From contig JBNKMS010000008.1 of assembly GCA_050293315.1 (NCBI GenBank), positions 1-64,000 on the forward strand: DNA of 64,000 nucleotides. Direction: 5' to 3'. Under the pieces are notes generated by a model that was given only the letters and a program-made list of their open reading frames with translations, was not told the origin of the DNA and ran no database searches. Positions 44,868 through 51,994 of this stretch are shown here, piece by piece; within the stretch, counting starts at the first letter, position 1; each line of letters opens with the position of its first letter. The position numbers and the translations under genes were made by a program. The DNA comes from CBFDBF01 sp050293315. GTDB taxonomy: Bacteria; Pseudomonadota; Gammaproteobacteria; Chromatiales; Chromatiaceae.

Positions 44868-45599
44868 TTACAAGGTTGAGGGGGCCGCATCTTTAGGCTT
44901 AATTTTTGGTGACCCACTCAGTTTTATCTTTGATGATTTATTCCTTGAGGCCTTTCTGAACTTTTCGGTTTCCGGCAATATATAGACAATACCAGCTGTC
45001 CCATCAAACGTGTTATGTACCACGTCCTTGAAGAATTTCTTTGGGACATTGATACAGCCGAATGAGATACGGTTATCACGCGGGGTTGGAGATGCCAGGC
45101 GCTCTGCCCGTCGGTCTCTTTTCGTACCCTTAACGACCGGATGCAGGGATAGGGACTGATCGTAGTCCACCCAGAGTATCTCCTTCCCCTTGTGATTGTG
45201 ACCCATTATTGCGACAAAACGACCAGCTGGGGTGATACGTTGAGATGGCGGGATTTTTGACAACGGCTTGTTACCAAGGCCGGGGGGAGCGTAGTCACCT
45301 TTCGATAGCCCAAGTAGCACGGGTGCGTCTCCATGCAGTTTTCCGTACACGCTATATACATATACCCGGGCCTTTACTTTATCGATAATTGCGAACGGCT
45401 TGTTATGGTTGTCTCCTGAACTGACCACCCACTCCGCCATCTCTTTCGCGACATCTGCGGTTTTATAATTCTTCGCATTGACCATTGGGCTAGACAGATA
45501 CGCGGTACTATGTAAATTCGTTGTTACACAACCGCTACCCAGAAGAGATAGGCAAAGGCATAGGGCCATTTTGGTCATATTCGAGTACAGTGATTTCAT
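44868..45599 (-). CDS. L,D-transpeptidase-like (YkuD) lipoprotein
   Basis: 243 residues from the ATG at 45599; a TTG at 45611 is an alternative. A lipobox is visible (LLGSGC, Cys near 24). The YkuD-type catalytic end reads ISFGCINVPKKFF with the His of SLHPVVKG before it, fitting H...S-x-G-C-x(N). The usual S-H-G-C-x-R motif is altered (SFGCIN: Phe for His and Asn for Arg), so activity is uncertain. It would act on peptidoglycan from the membrane surface. The C-terminal tail is Lys/Ser-rich. Confidence 0.8.
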   Translation of the reverse strand: MKSLYSNMTKMALCLCLSLLGSGCVTTNLHSTAYLSSPMVNAKNYKTADVAKEMAEWVVSSGDNHNKPFAIIDKVKARVYVYSVYGKLHGDAPVLLGLSKGDYAPPGLGNKPLSKIPPSQRITPAGRFVAIMGHNHKGKEILWVDYDQSLSLHPVVKGTKRDRRAERLASPTPRDNRISFGCINVPKKFFKDVVHNTFDGTAGIVYILPETEKFRKASRNKSSKIKLSGSPKIKPKDAAPSTL

Positions 45600-45611
45600 G
45601 AAACAGTCCAA

Positions 45612-45933
45612 TAGAATGATTATTTAGGTAAAATCATAGCAAATCCAACCACCTGTTTTAAAGACATTTTTCCAGTTTTGAGAAAAAATGCTACAGCCAA
45701 GCGGGATTAGGCCACACCTTATGCTCTGCATCAAGTTACTACGACCTTGCGTTTCCGAGACAAATACCATACAAAAAGGTCGGATATAGGTGCAAAGCCG
45801 CTACAGGGATGCCTTTCAGGATGAATTCGACAGAGGCCAACTTCTGCTTGTCTGAGCAGGTGAATTTACATGCTGATTGGATCAATAAAAGCGGAATGTC
45901 TGATACTATCATCGCAATAACCCAGGTGAATAT
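45612..45933. other. Gene-free stretch with a diverged repeat copy
   Basis: No gene is supported. Positions about 45689-45746 align with 43011-43067 (shared ATGCT, GGGATT, CACACCT/TACACCT, GCATCA, ACTACGA) at roughly three-quarters identity by eye. I see no tRNA or riboswitch fold. The last ~60 bp presumably hold the promoter of the gene at 45934. Confidence 0.4.
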
Positions 45934-46797
45934 ATGTTTAGAAAATTTTTAAACGGCCTCTTTTTCGGCGCGGGGTTTGGTATTGCCCTGGTTATCGTTG
46001 TATTTATCTTCTTTCAATTCTTCTTCCATCCCATGATGGCACACCAGGCGTATGAACAGAACAAGACAATAGGAACGCCACCAAGCATACAAGAGCCCAA
46101 AAAATATCTAGGCTCATCTGGTATGTATACTGGTGGGTTTAAAGATAATCAAACTGGAATACTGACTGCAGGCGATGGAGAGATAATAGGAAAGGCAACT
46201 ACAAACGGTGAACCGGTCTCAGGGTTACAATTAAGACTGGCCCTGAATGGAAGTGTGATGAGTCAATGGGCCTCGACCGGTGAAAATGGGGAGTATGTCG
46301 TCAAGGTACCCTTCGGCGAATACAGAGTAGATGGTTTTGAACTGGATACAGATTCAGCAAACAAGGTCTTGGTAGGCAAAATCAATCATCCACTCAGTCA
46401 CAATTTCAGCGGGAAATTCTGGGTAACTGCCGGGTCAAAAGGACGTGGCCCAACACTGATGTTTGTCGACCCGATTAAAAAGAGTATATCCAAAGGCAAG
46501 TACTCTGTTGCAGAAGATATAGTTTTAAGTTGGGAGCCGTACCCTGGGGCAAGCAGCTATGCTGTTCAGATCTACGAGAAGCCTGATCCTTATTCATTCA
46601 AGGGGAGGAAGCGCATCTTTGAATGGTCAGAAAAACCTGAAGTTTCCGCTACGTCATATAACTTGAGAGGGCATGGAGTTGAGCTCAAAGCAGGCTATTT
46701 TTATACTTTCCAGATAGATGCGCTTAACGATGACGGGGAGATGATCTCTGAGACCTATGACCTGTATCCTGGCTATGACTTTGAAGTGACCGAGTAA
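45934..46797 (+). CDS. Membrane-anchored protein with beta-sandwich-like domains, unknown function
   Basis: 287 residues. One N-terminal membrane helix (about 8-32, with an aromatic run FIFFQFFFHP) anchors a large outer part. The middle resembles a carboxypeptidase-regulatory-like fold (GEPVSGLQLRLALNG, GENGEYVVKVPFGEYRVDGF); the C-terminal part resembles a fibronectin III-like fold (LSWEPYPGASSYAVQIYE). These suggest binding rather than catalysis. I do not recognise the family. It lies between the transpeptidase-like gene and tRNA-Glu. Confidence 0.65.
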   Translation: MFRKFLNGLFFGAGFGIALVIVVFIFFQFFFHPMMAHQAYEQNKTIGTPPSIQEPKKYLGSSGMYTGGFKDNQTGILTAGDGEIIGKATTNGEPVSGLQLRLALNGSVMSQWASTGENGEYVVKVPFGEYRVDGFELDTDSANKVLVGKINHPLSHNFSGKFWVTAGSKGRGPTLMFVDPIKKSISKGKYSVAEDIVLSWEPYPGASSYAVQIYEKPDPYSFKGRKRIFEWSEKPEVSATSYNLRGHGVELKAGYFYTFQIDALNDDGEMISETYDLYPGYDFEVTE

Positions 46798-46825
46798 ATC
46801 CCAGATAATCTTTGGATTTTCCTAC

Positions 46826-46859
46826 AAAAAAGGCACGCGCCAATCGCGTGGCAGCGTGC
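46826..46859 (-). terminator. Rho-independent terminator of tRNA-Glu
   Basis: On the minus strand CACGCG-ATTGG-CGCGTG (plus-strand 46834-46850) is followed by CC and TTTTTT (plus-strand A-run 46826-46831). It ends 30 nt downstream of the tRNA 3' end. Confidence 0.75.
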
Positions 46860-46888
46860 ACTGAATTATTATAACTACTTGATTATAT

Positions 46889-46964
46889 TGGTACTCCCTA
46901 GGGGAGTCGAACCCCTGTTACCGGCGTGAGAGGCCAGCGTCCTGGACCACTAGACGAAGGGAGC
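46889..46964 (-). tRNA. tRNA-Glu (anticodon CTC)
   Basis: 76 nt including an encoded CCA. The acceptor is GCTCCCT paired with AGGGAGT (a G-T pair at 1-72), the anticodon stem CTGGC/GCCGG encloses loop CTCTCAC with anticodon CTC, and the T arm AGGGG-TTCGACT-CCCCT is intact. It aligns along its length with bacterial tRNA-Glu. It is leftward with its own promoter and terminator. Confidence 0.95.
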
Positions 46965-46984
46965 GTAATGGTGCAAGAGCGTGT

Positions 46985-47012
46985 ATTATACGCATGCTTG
47001 CGTCCGGCTCAA
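46985..47012 (-). promoter_or_regulatory. Candidate promoter of tRNA-Glu
   Basis: On the minus strand TTGAGC (-35, plus 47007-47012), a 16-bp spacer and a perfect TATAAT (-10, plus 46985-46990) lie 20 nt before the mature tRNA end. This would divergently face pcnB. Confidence 0.6.
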
Positions 47013-47082
47013 GATAATATTAGTCTGAAAAATAGAGAATAGAGGGCGCCTGTAATTACCTCAACAACTCCGAAGGAACAGA

Positions 47083-48378
47083 ATCATCGCCACAGCAACG
47101 GTTATCCCACGCCCAGAGCACAATATCTCCAGAAATAGTATCAGCGAATATGCGCTCAAGGTGCTCTATCGCCTGAAGAAATCCGGCTATCAGGCCTATC
47201 TGGTAGGCGGCGGGGTGCGCGACCTGCTGTTGGGGAGGGAGCCCAAGGATTTTGATGTGGCCACGGATGCGCATCCGGAGGAGGTAAAGAGGGTATTCAG
47301 TAACTGTCGTCTGATAGGACGCCGGTTTCGTCTGGCCCATGTCCATTTCGGTCGCGAATACATTGAGGTGGCCACCTTCCGCAGTATGCAGGATAGCAGC
47401 GGGGAGGGGGACCGAGAGAGCGAAAACGGCATGCTGCTGCGGGATAACGTATACGGCACTATCGAAGAGGATGCGATGCGGCGTGATTTCACGGTTAACG
47501 CTCTCTATTACAACATCGACGATTTCTCGGTGGTCGATTACGCTAGTGGTATGCAGGACCTTAACGCTGGGGTGTTGCGGCTACTGGGTGAGCCGGAGCA
47601 GCGTTATAGGGAAGATCCTGTGAGGATGCTACGTGCCGTGCGCTTCGCAGCTAAACTGGGATTCAGTATCAATCCGGCATGTGAGAAGCCGCTGTTCACC
47701 CTGGGTGAATTGCTGGATGGAGTACCGTCTGCACGTCTGTTTGAAGAGGTACTGAAGCTGTTTTTGGGGGGGGCTGCGCTCACAACCTTCGAGAAGCTGC
47801 GGCACTACAATCTCTTCGGCAGGCTGTTTCCGGCCACGGAAGAGGCGCTCAGCCACGAGGAGCATGAGTTTCCGCTCACCCTGGTGGCCAACGGCATGAG
47901 CAATACCGACAAACGAATACGTGAGGAGAAACCGGTCACTCCAGCATTCCTGTTTGCGGTCCTGCTATGGGAGCCGGTCAGGCGGCTTACCGAGGAGATC
48001 ATGGCAACTGGTGAGTCTCCACTGCAGGCGATGCAACAGGCCGCCTCTGAGGTCCTGTCACAACAGCTGCAGAGGGTCTCTATTCCCAAGCGATTCAGTT
48101 ATCCTATGCGTGACATATGGTTTATGCAGCGTCGCTTTGAACAGCGTGGTGGGCAGCGTCCCTATCGTCTTATGGAGCATAAACGTTTCCGCGCCGCCTA
48201 CGATTTTCTCCTGTTGCGGGCGGAATCGGGAGAGGCGAGTATGGAGCTGGCAGAGTGGTGGACACGGTTTCAGGATGCGTCGGAGGAGGAACGCAACAAG
48301 ATGACCAGTGGTCAGAAGAGCAGTGGCCGGAGACGCCGCCGCAGACCACGTAAACGATCAGCAGACAGGACACAATAG
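47083..48378 (+). CDS. pcnB: Poly(A) polymerase PcnB with a non-canonical ATC start
   Basis: About 431 residues. The nucleotidyltransferase core is LVGGGVRDLLLG followed by DFDVATDA (catalytic Asp pair), CRLIGRRFRLAHVHFG, and RRDFTVNAL (the third carboxylate); the arginine-rich tail (SSGRRRRRRPRKRS) is typical. The first in-frame GTG is at 47161, but coding continues upstream (VIPRPEHNISRNSISEYALK), a block conserved in PcnB. The upstream stop is at 47053-47055. Between them no ATG, GTG or TTG exists; ATC at 47083 or 47086 follows GAAGGAA (47072-47078). E. coli pcnB is known to start at AUU, so a weak start is credible. It polyadenylates RNA. Confidence 0.9.
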   Translation: MIATATVIPRPEHNISRNSISEYALKVLYRLKKSGYQAYLVGGGVRDLLLGREPKDFDVATDAHPEEVKRVFSNCRLIGRRFRLAHVHFGREYIEVATFRSMQDSSGEGDRESENGMLLRDNVYGTIEEDAMRRDFTVNALYYNIDDFSVVDYASGMQDLNAGVLRLLGEPEQRYREDPVRMLRAVRFAAKLGFSINPACEKPLFTLGELLDGVPSARLFEEVLKLFLGGAALTTFEKLRHYNLFGRLFPATEEALSHEEHEFPLTLVANGMSNTDKRIREEKPVTPAFLFAVLLWEPVRRLTEEIMATGESPLQAMQQAASEVLSQQLQRVSIPKRFSYPMRDIWFMQRRFEQRGGQRPYRLMEHKRFRAAYDFLLLRAESGEASMELAEWWTRFQDASEEERNKMTSGQKSSGRRRRRRPRKRSADRTQ

Positions 48379-48917
48379 TGACGACAGTAGCGAAAATAAA
48401 CAACAACCGACATACTTCTGGCAGTGAAGATGTGGTTACATCCTTTATTGCATTGGGGAGTAACCTCGACGACCCTGACGGACAGTTGCGCCGCGCAATC
48501 TTTGAACTGGCAGAGCTCCCAGAGAGCAGACTATTGGCCTGCTCCAGTTTTTTTGTAAGTAGCCCGGTTGGGCCATCAGACCAGCCGGATTACATAAATG
48601 CTGTGGCCAAAATAGAGACCCGTCTCTCCGCTGAGGTACTACTTGAAGAGTTGCAAAAAATAGAGGACGCCCACGGGCGTAAGCGCACTATACGCTGGGG
48701 TGCGCGTACGTTGGATCTTGATCTTTTACTCTATGGTGACAATATTATCTCTACAGACTCTTTGCAGGTACCGCATCCGGAGATGCAGAGGCGTAATTTT
48801 GTGCTCTATCCACTGTTGGAGTTGGTTCAGGATGTGGAAATCCCGGGAGTAGGATGGTTACGTGAGATACTGCAAGAGTGTTCCGCAGACGGGCTGAGAA
48901 AATATGAACCAGCGTGA
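48378..48917 (+). CDS. folK: 2-amino-4-hydroxy-6-hydroxymethyldihydropteridine pyrophosphokinase
   Basis: 179 residues with a GTG start that overlaps the pcnB stop by one base (TAGTG). The HPPK signature is present: FIALGSNLDDPDGQL, FVSSPVGPSDQPDYINAV and RWGARTLDLDLLLYGD (metal-binding DxD). The N-terminal ~18 residues before FIALGS are extra compared with most HPPKs. It makes the pterin diphosphate precursor of folate. The 3' end overlaps the dNK gene by 14 bp. Confidence 0.93.
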   Translation: MTTVAKINNNRHTSGSEDVVTSFIALGSNLDDPDGQLRRAIFELAELPESRLLACSSFFVSSPVGPSDQPDYINAVAKIETRLSAEVLLEELQKIEDAHGRKRTIRWGARTLDLDLLLYGDNIISTDSLQVPHPEMQRRNFVLYPLLELVQDVEIPGVGWLREILQECSADGLRKYEPA

Positions 48918-49569
48918 GTCGTCGACTCCAGGATATGTTGTAGTAGAGGGTCCGATCGGGGTGGGTAAGACCAGCCTGGTCAAGCGTCTGTCTGAAAGCT
49001 TCAATTGCGATGCCCTGCTAGAGCAGGCGGAAGAGAATCCATTTCTGGAGAGGTTTTACCGTGAAGGTAAGCAGGCAGCTTTCCCCACACAGCTGTTTTT
49101 TCTTTTTCAACGTACCCAGCAGTTACGTCCACTAAATAAAAATGATCTGTTTCGCACCGAACCCCTGGTATCTGATTTCATGCTGGAGAAGGATCGTATC
49201 TTTGCCCAGGCAACCCTGGACACGGACGAACTGAAGTTATATGAACAGGTCTATGCGAAGCTTGCACCTGAGGCCCCGGTGCCGGACCTGGTAGTGTATT
49301 TGCAGGCCCCGGCGGAGATATTGCAGAAGAGGATCAGGCGGCGATCTAAGGCAGCGGAGATAGCCGGGATCAGAGATGAGTATCTGCAGCGACTGTGCGA
49401 CGCATATGCCGATTTTTTTCACCACTATGATAGTTCGCCAATCCTTATAGTAAATGCCGCCGAGATAAATCCGGTGGAGCGAGAGGATGACTACCAGCTG
49501 CTATTAGAACAGATTTGTAGTATTCGGAGTGGCAGACACTATTTTAATCCCGGCCCTAGACTGTTTTAG
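48904..49569 (+). CDS. Deoxynucleoside kinase-family protein
   Basis: 221 residues, dNK family. Walker A is VVEGPIGVGKTSL, and the DR(E/Y/H)-type region and lid (KRIRRRSKAAEI) are visible. Homologues phosphorylate deoxyguanosine or deoxyadenosine. The location between folK and panB is a common gammaproteobacterial arrangement. The ATG lies inside folK (14-bp overlap), and panB follows 15 bp after the stop. Confidence 0.87.
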   Translation: MNQRESSTPGYVVVEGPIGVGKTSLVKRLSESFNCDALLEQAEENPFLERFYREGKQAAFPTQLFFLFQRTQQLRPLNKNDLFRTEPLVSDFMLEKDRIFAQATLDTDELKLYEQVYAKLAPEAPVPDLVVYLQAPAEILQKRIRRRSKAAEIAGIRDEYLQRLCDAYADFFHHYDSSPILIVNAAEINPVEREDDYQLLLEQICSIRSGRHYFNPGPRLF

Positions 49570-49584
49570 CCAGGAGGCAGCATC

Positions 49585-50382
49585 ATGGCAAAGACTACTA
49601 TTACTACACTGATGAAGATGAAACAGCAGGGTGAAAAGATCGCTGTGTTGACCTGCTACGATGCAAGTTTTACCCAAGTGCTTGAGGCATCGGGGGTTGA
49701 TGTTCTACTGGTGGGTGACTCCCTCGGCATGGTGATTCAGGGGCAGGAGAGCACTATTCCAGTGGGGGTGGATCAGATGGTCTACCACACCGGAAATGTA
49801 GCCCGTGCCAGTAGCAGCGCCATGTTGATCGGTGATATGCCGTTCATGAGCTACAGCTCCGCCTCGCAGGCACTGCAGACGGCCGGTCTGTTGATGCAGC
49901 AGGGTGGCGCCCACATGGTGAAGCTGGAGGGCGGCGCCACCCAACTGGATACGGTACGTGAGCTCAGTCGCAACGGCGTGCCGGTATGCGCACACCTGGG
50001 GCTGTTACCACAATCGGTTCACAGGGTCGGCGGATACCGAGTGCAAGGACGTGATGCGGAGGTGGCGCAACAGATGCGTGAAGACGCTCTGGCACTACAA
50101 GAGGCGGGAGCGCAAATGCTGGTACTAGAGTGTATTCCGGCGGCGCTAGCAGGGGAGATAAGTGGCGCTCTTGATATTCCAGTGATTGGGATTGGCGCAG
50201 GGCCAAAGTGTGACGGTCAGGTGCTGGTGCTATACGACATGCTAGGCATCAGCGGCTACGCCCCGAGTTTCAGTAAAGATTTCCTGGCCGAGGCCGGTGG
50301 CAGTATCAAAGAGGCCGTCACTACCTATGTGAAAGCGGTCAAAGAGGGCAGCTTCCCTGCAGCTGAGCACACATTCGAATGA
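49585..50382 (+). CDS. panB: 3-methyl-2-oxobutanoate hydroxymethyltransferase
   Basis: 265 residues. Characteristic blocks are LTCYDASFTQVLEASGVD, LVGDSLGMVIQGQEST, GAHMVKLEGG, CAHLGLLPQSVHRVGGYRVQ and GIGAGPKCDGQVLVLYDMLG. It makes ketopantoate from alpha-ketoisovalerate for pantothenate and coenzyme A. AGGAGG sits nine bases before the ATG. It overlaps panC by 4 bp. Confidence 0.97.
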   Translation: MAKTTITTLMKMKQQGEKIAVLTCYDASFTQVLEASGVDVLLVGDSLGMVIQGQESTIPVGVDQMVYHTGNVARASSSAMLIGDMPFMSYSSASQALQTAGLLMQQGGAHMVKLEGGATQLDTVRELSRNGVPVCAHLGLLPQSVHRVGGYRVQGRDAEVAQQMREDALALQEAGAQMLVLECIPAALAGEISGALDIPVIGIGAGPKCDGQVLVLYDMLGISGYAPSFSKDFLAEAGGSIKEAVTTYVKAVKEGSFPAAEHTFE

Positions 50383-51239
50383 TTACTCTTCACTCCATCG
50401 CAGATCTGCGTCAGCAGATTCAGCAGTGGCGTTCCGAGGGGGAGCGGGTAGCCCTGGTGCCTACAATGGGCAACCTGCATGTAGGCCACCTCAGCCTGGT
50501 GGAGCGTGCTCTGAGTGAGGCGGACCGGGTTGTAGTCACCATCTTTGTAAACCCACTGCAGTTTGGCGCTGGTGAGGATTTCGACAGCTATCCGCGTACT
50601 CTGGAGGATGACCAACAGAAACTACAGCATATTGGTGCCGATCTGCTGTTTGCCCCTGCAGTTGATGAGATCTACACCAGACCCCAGGATGAGCAGACCA
50701 AGGTCGAGGTGCCTGGTCTGTCAGACATCCTCTGCGGCGCATCCAGGCCGGGACACTTTGTCGGTGTAGCCACTATTGTCTGTAAACTGTTCAATATGGT
50801 TCAGCCGGATGTCGCCATCTTTGGAGAGAAGGATTTTCAACAGCTACTGGTTATTCGGCATATGGTCGAGGATCTCTGCATACCGTTAGAGATCATTGGG
50901 ATGCCGACAGCGAGAGAGGAGGATGGACTCGCCTGTAGTTCCCGTAACGGCAACCTCACGGCAGAGGAACGAGGGCGTGCCCCGGAGATATACCGCCAGA
51001 TGCAGGGGGTCGCTGCAGCGCTTTTGGATGGGGATAATAATTACAGTAAATTATCAGATAATGCGTGTAATTCATTGAATAATAGTGGTTTTAATACAGA
51101 TTATTTTACTATAAGGCGCTCCTATGATCTGGCGCCTCCAGGACCGACAGATCTAGACCTGGTGGTCCTGGTTGCCGCCCGTCTGGGCACAACGCGCCTT
51201 ATAGACAATCTCTCAGTAACCATTAAGAGTAAGGAGTAG
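50379..51239 (+). CDS. panC: Pantothenate synthetase
   Basis: 286 residues. The nucleotide-binding motif is LVPTMGNLHVGHLSL, with FVNPLQFGAGEDFDSYPRT, and FGEKDFQQLLVIR; the KMSKS-like loop reads EEDGLACSSRNGNL. It joins pantoate and beta-alanine. A short AT-rich stretch (about 51035-51115) encodes the variable part before the C-terminal FTIRRSYDL. It is translationally coupled to panB and followed by the OsmC-like gene 3 bp later. Confidence 0.96.
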   Translation: MITLHSIADLRQQIQQWRSEGERVALVPTMGNLHVGHLSLVERALSEADRVVVTIFVNPLQFGAGEDFDSYPRTLEDDQQKLQHIGADLLFAPAVDEIYTRPQDEQTKVEVPGLSDILCGASRPGHFVGVATIVCKLFNMVQPDVAIFGEKDFQQLLVIRHMVEDLCIPLEIIGMPTAREEDGLACSSRNGNLTAEERGRAPEIYRQMQGVAAALLDGDNNYSKLSDNACNSLNNSGFNTDYFTIRRSYDLAPPGPTDLDLVVLVAARLGTTRLIDNLSVTIKSKE

Positions 51240-51242
51240 AGT

Positions 51243-51641
51243 ATGGCAGAGAGCCTACTGGTCAGCTTCCCGGGTGGGAAAAGGGTAGACATCCAGGTCG
51301 GTGATTTCACTATCAACACAGACCAGTCGCGCAAATATGGAGGCGATGAGTCAGCGCCACAACCGTTTGATCTGTTTCTCTCCTCCATGGCCGCTTGTGC
51401 TGGAATCTTTGCTCTAAACTTCTGCCAGTCACGGGATTTATCTACCGATGGTCTGGGGCTACAGATGGAGTGGGAGAAGGACAAGACGCCACCGCATGCA
51501 GCCAAGGTCACCTATCTTCTCACCCTGCCCGAAGGATTCCCCGAAAAATATCGCTCCAGCATACTCAAGGCGATTGATCTCTGTACGGTAAAGCACTACA
51601 TCATGAATCCACCAGAATTTAAAATAGAGGTGGTTGAGTAA
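51243..51641 (+). CDS. OsmC/Ohr-family protein
   Basis: 132 residues. The PQPFDLFLSSMAACAGIFAL block (first conserved Cys) and AIDLCTVKHYI (second Cys) match the OsmC fold, whose members reduce organic hydroperoxides through a Cys pair or act in sulfur metabolism. The N-terminal half is shorter than in classical OsmC. It is the last gene of the pcnB-folK-dNK-panBC run, 3 bp after panC. Confidence 0.85.
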   Translation: MAESLLVSFPGGKRVDIQVGDFTINTDQSRKYGGDESAPQPFDLFLSSMAACAGIFALNFCQSRDLSTDGLGLQMEWEKDKTPPHAAKVTYLLTLPEGFPEKYRSSILKAIDLCTVKHYIMNPPEFKIEVVE

Positions 51642-51758
51642 TTGTGCACATTTTAGTCATAATCTTGCAAATCATTGACGATAGAGTAAACAAATATCTT
51701 CTGCAGTTGTCTATGTTGGTGCAAAATGCTTAACAGAGGTAGGACGTCGTTAGAAGCG

Positions 51759-51787
51759 TTGACTTTGCAGGTTGGAATTTTTATTCT
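51759..51787 (+). promoter_or_regulatory. Candidate promoter of the entericidin-like gene
   Basis: TTGACT (51759-51764), a 17-bp spacer and TATTCT (51782-51787) lie about 31 bp before the ATG. The 5-of-6 and 4-of-6 matches and ideal spacing fit a sigma-70 promoter and an independent short transcript. Confidence 0.5.
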
Positions 51788-51817
51788 TCAAAGGTTAATG
51801 TACAGATGGGGCATATC

Positions 51818-51955
51818 ATGAAAAAAATCATAATCGGAATAATGCTTGTTTCCTTCTGTGTTGTGTCTGGTGTCAGCGGCTGTAGTACCGTGGCTGGTTT
51901 TGGCAGGGACATTCAGAAGGGCGGCAAGGCTATAGAAAGAAAGGCCGAAAGCTAG
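51818..51955 (+). CDS. Entericidin A/B-like small lipoprotein
   Basis: 45 residues: a signal peptide and lipobox VSGC (Cys 22), then STVAGFGRDIQKGGKAIERK, the amphipathic helix typical of entericidins, which in E. coli are stress-regulated membrane-active lipoproteins. A GGGG ribosome-binding site precedes the ATG; ATG 51806 is an in-frame alternative. No second, antidote-like copy is adjacent. Confidence 0.88.
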   Translation: MKKIIIGIMLVSFCVVSGVSGCSTVAGFGRDIQKGGKAIERKAES

Positions 51956-51994
51956 GGGTATAACTATCGTCCCAGGCATGTATATGCCGTAAGG

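Noticed and set aside
18442..46834. 22-bp match as attachment sites of a genomic island at tRNA-Glu
   Set aside because: The interval holds core genes such as valS, ppdK, bioA and nfo, no integrase, and the match is in the terminator, not the tRNA 3' end.
47161..47163. GTG at 47161 as the start of pcnB
   Set aside because: It would drop a conserved N-terminal block, and no Shine-Dalgarno precedes it.
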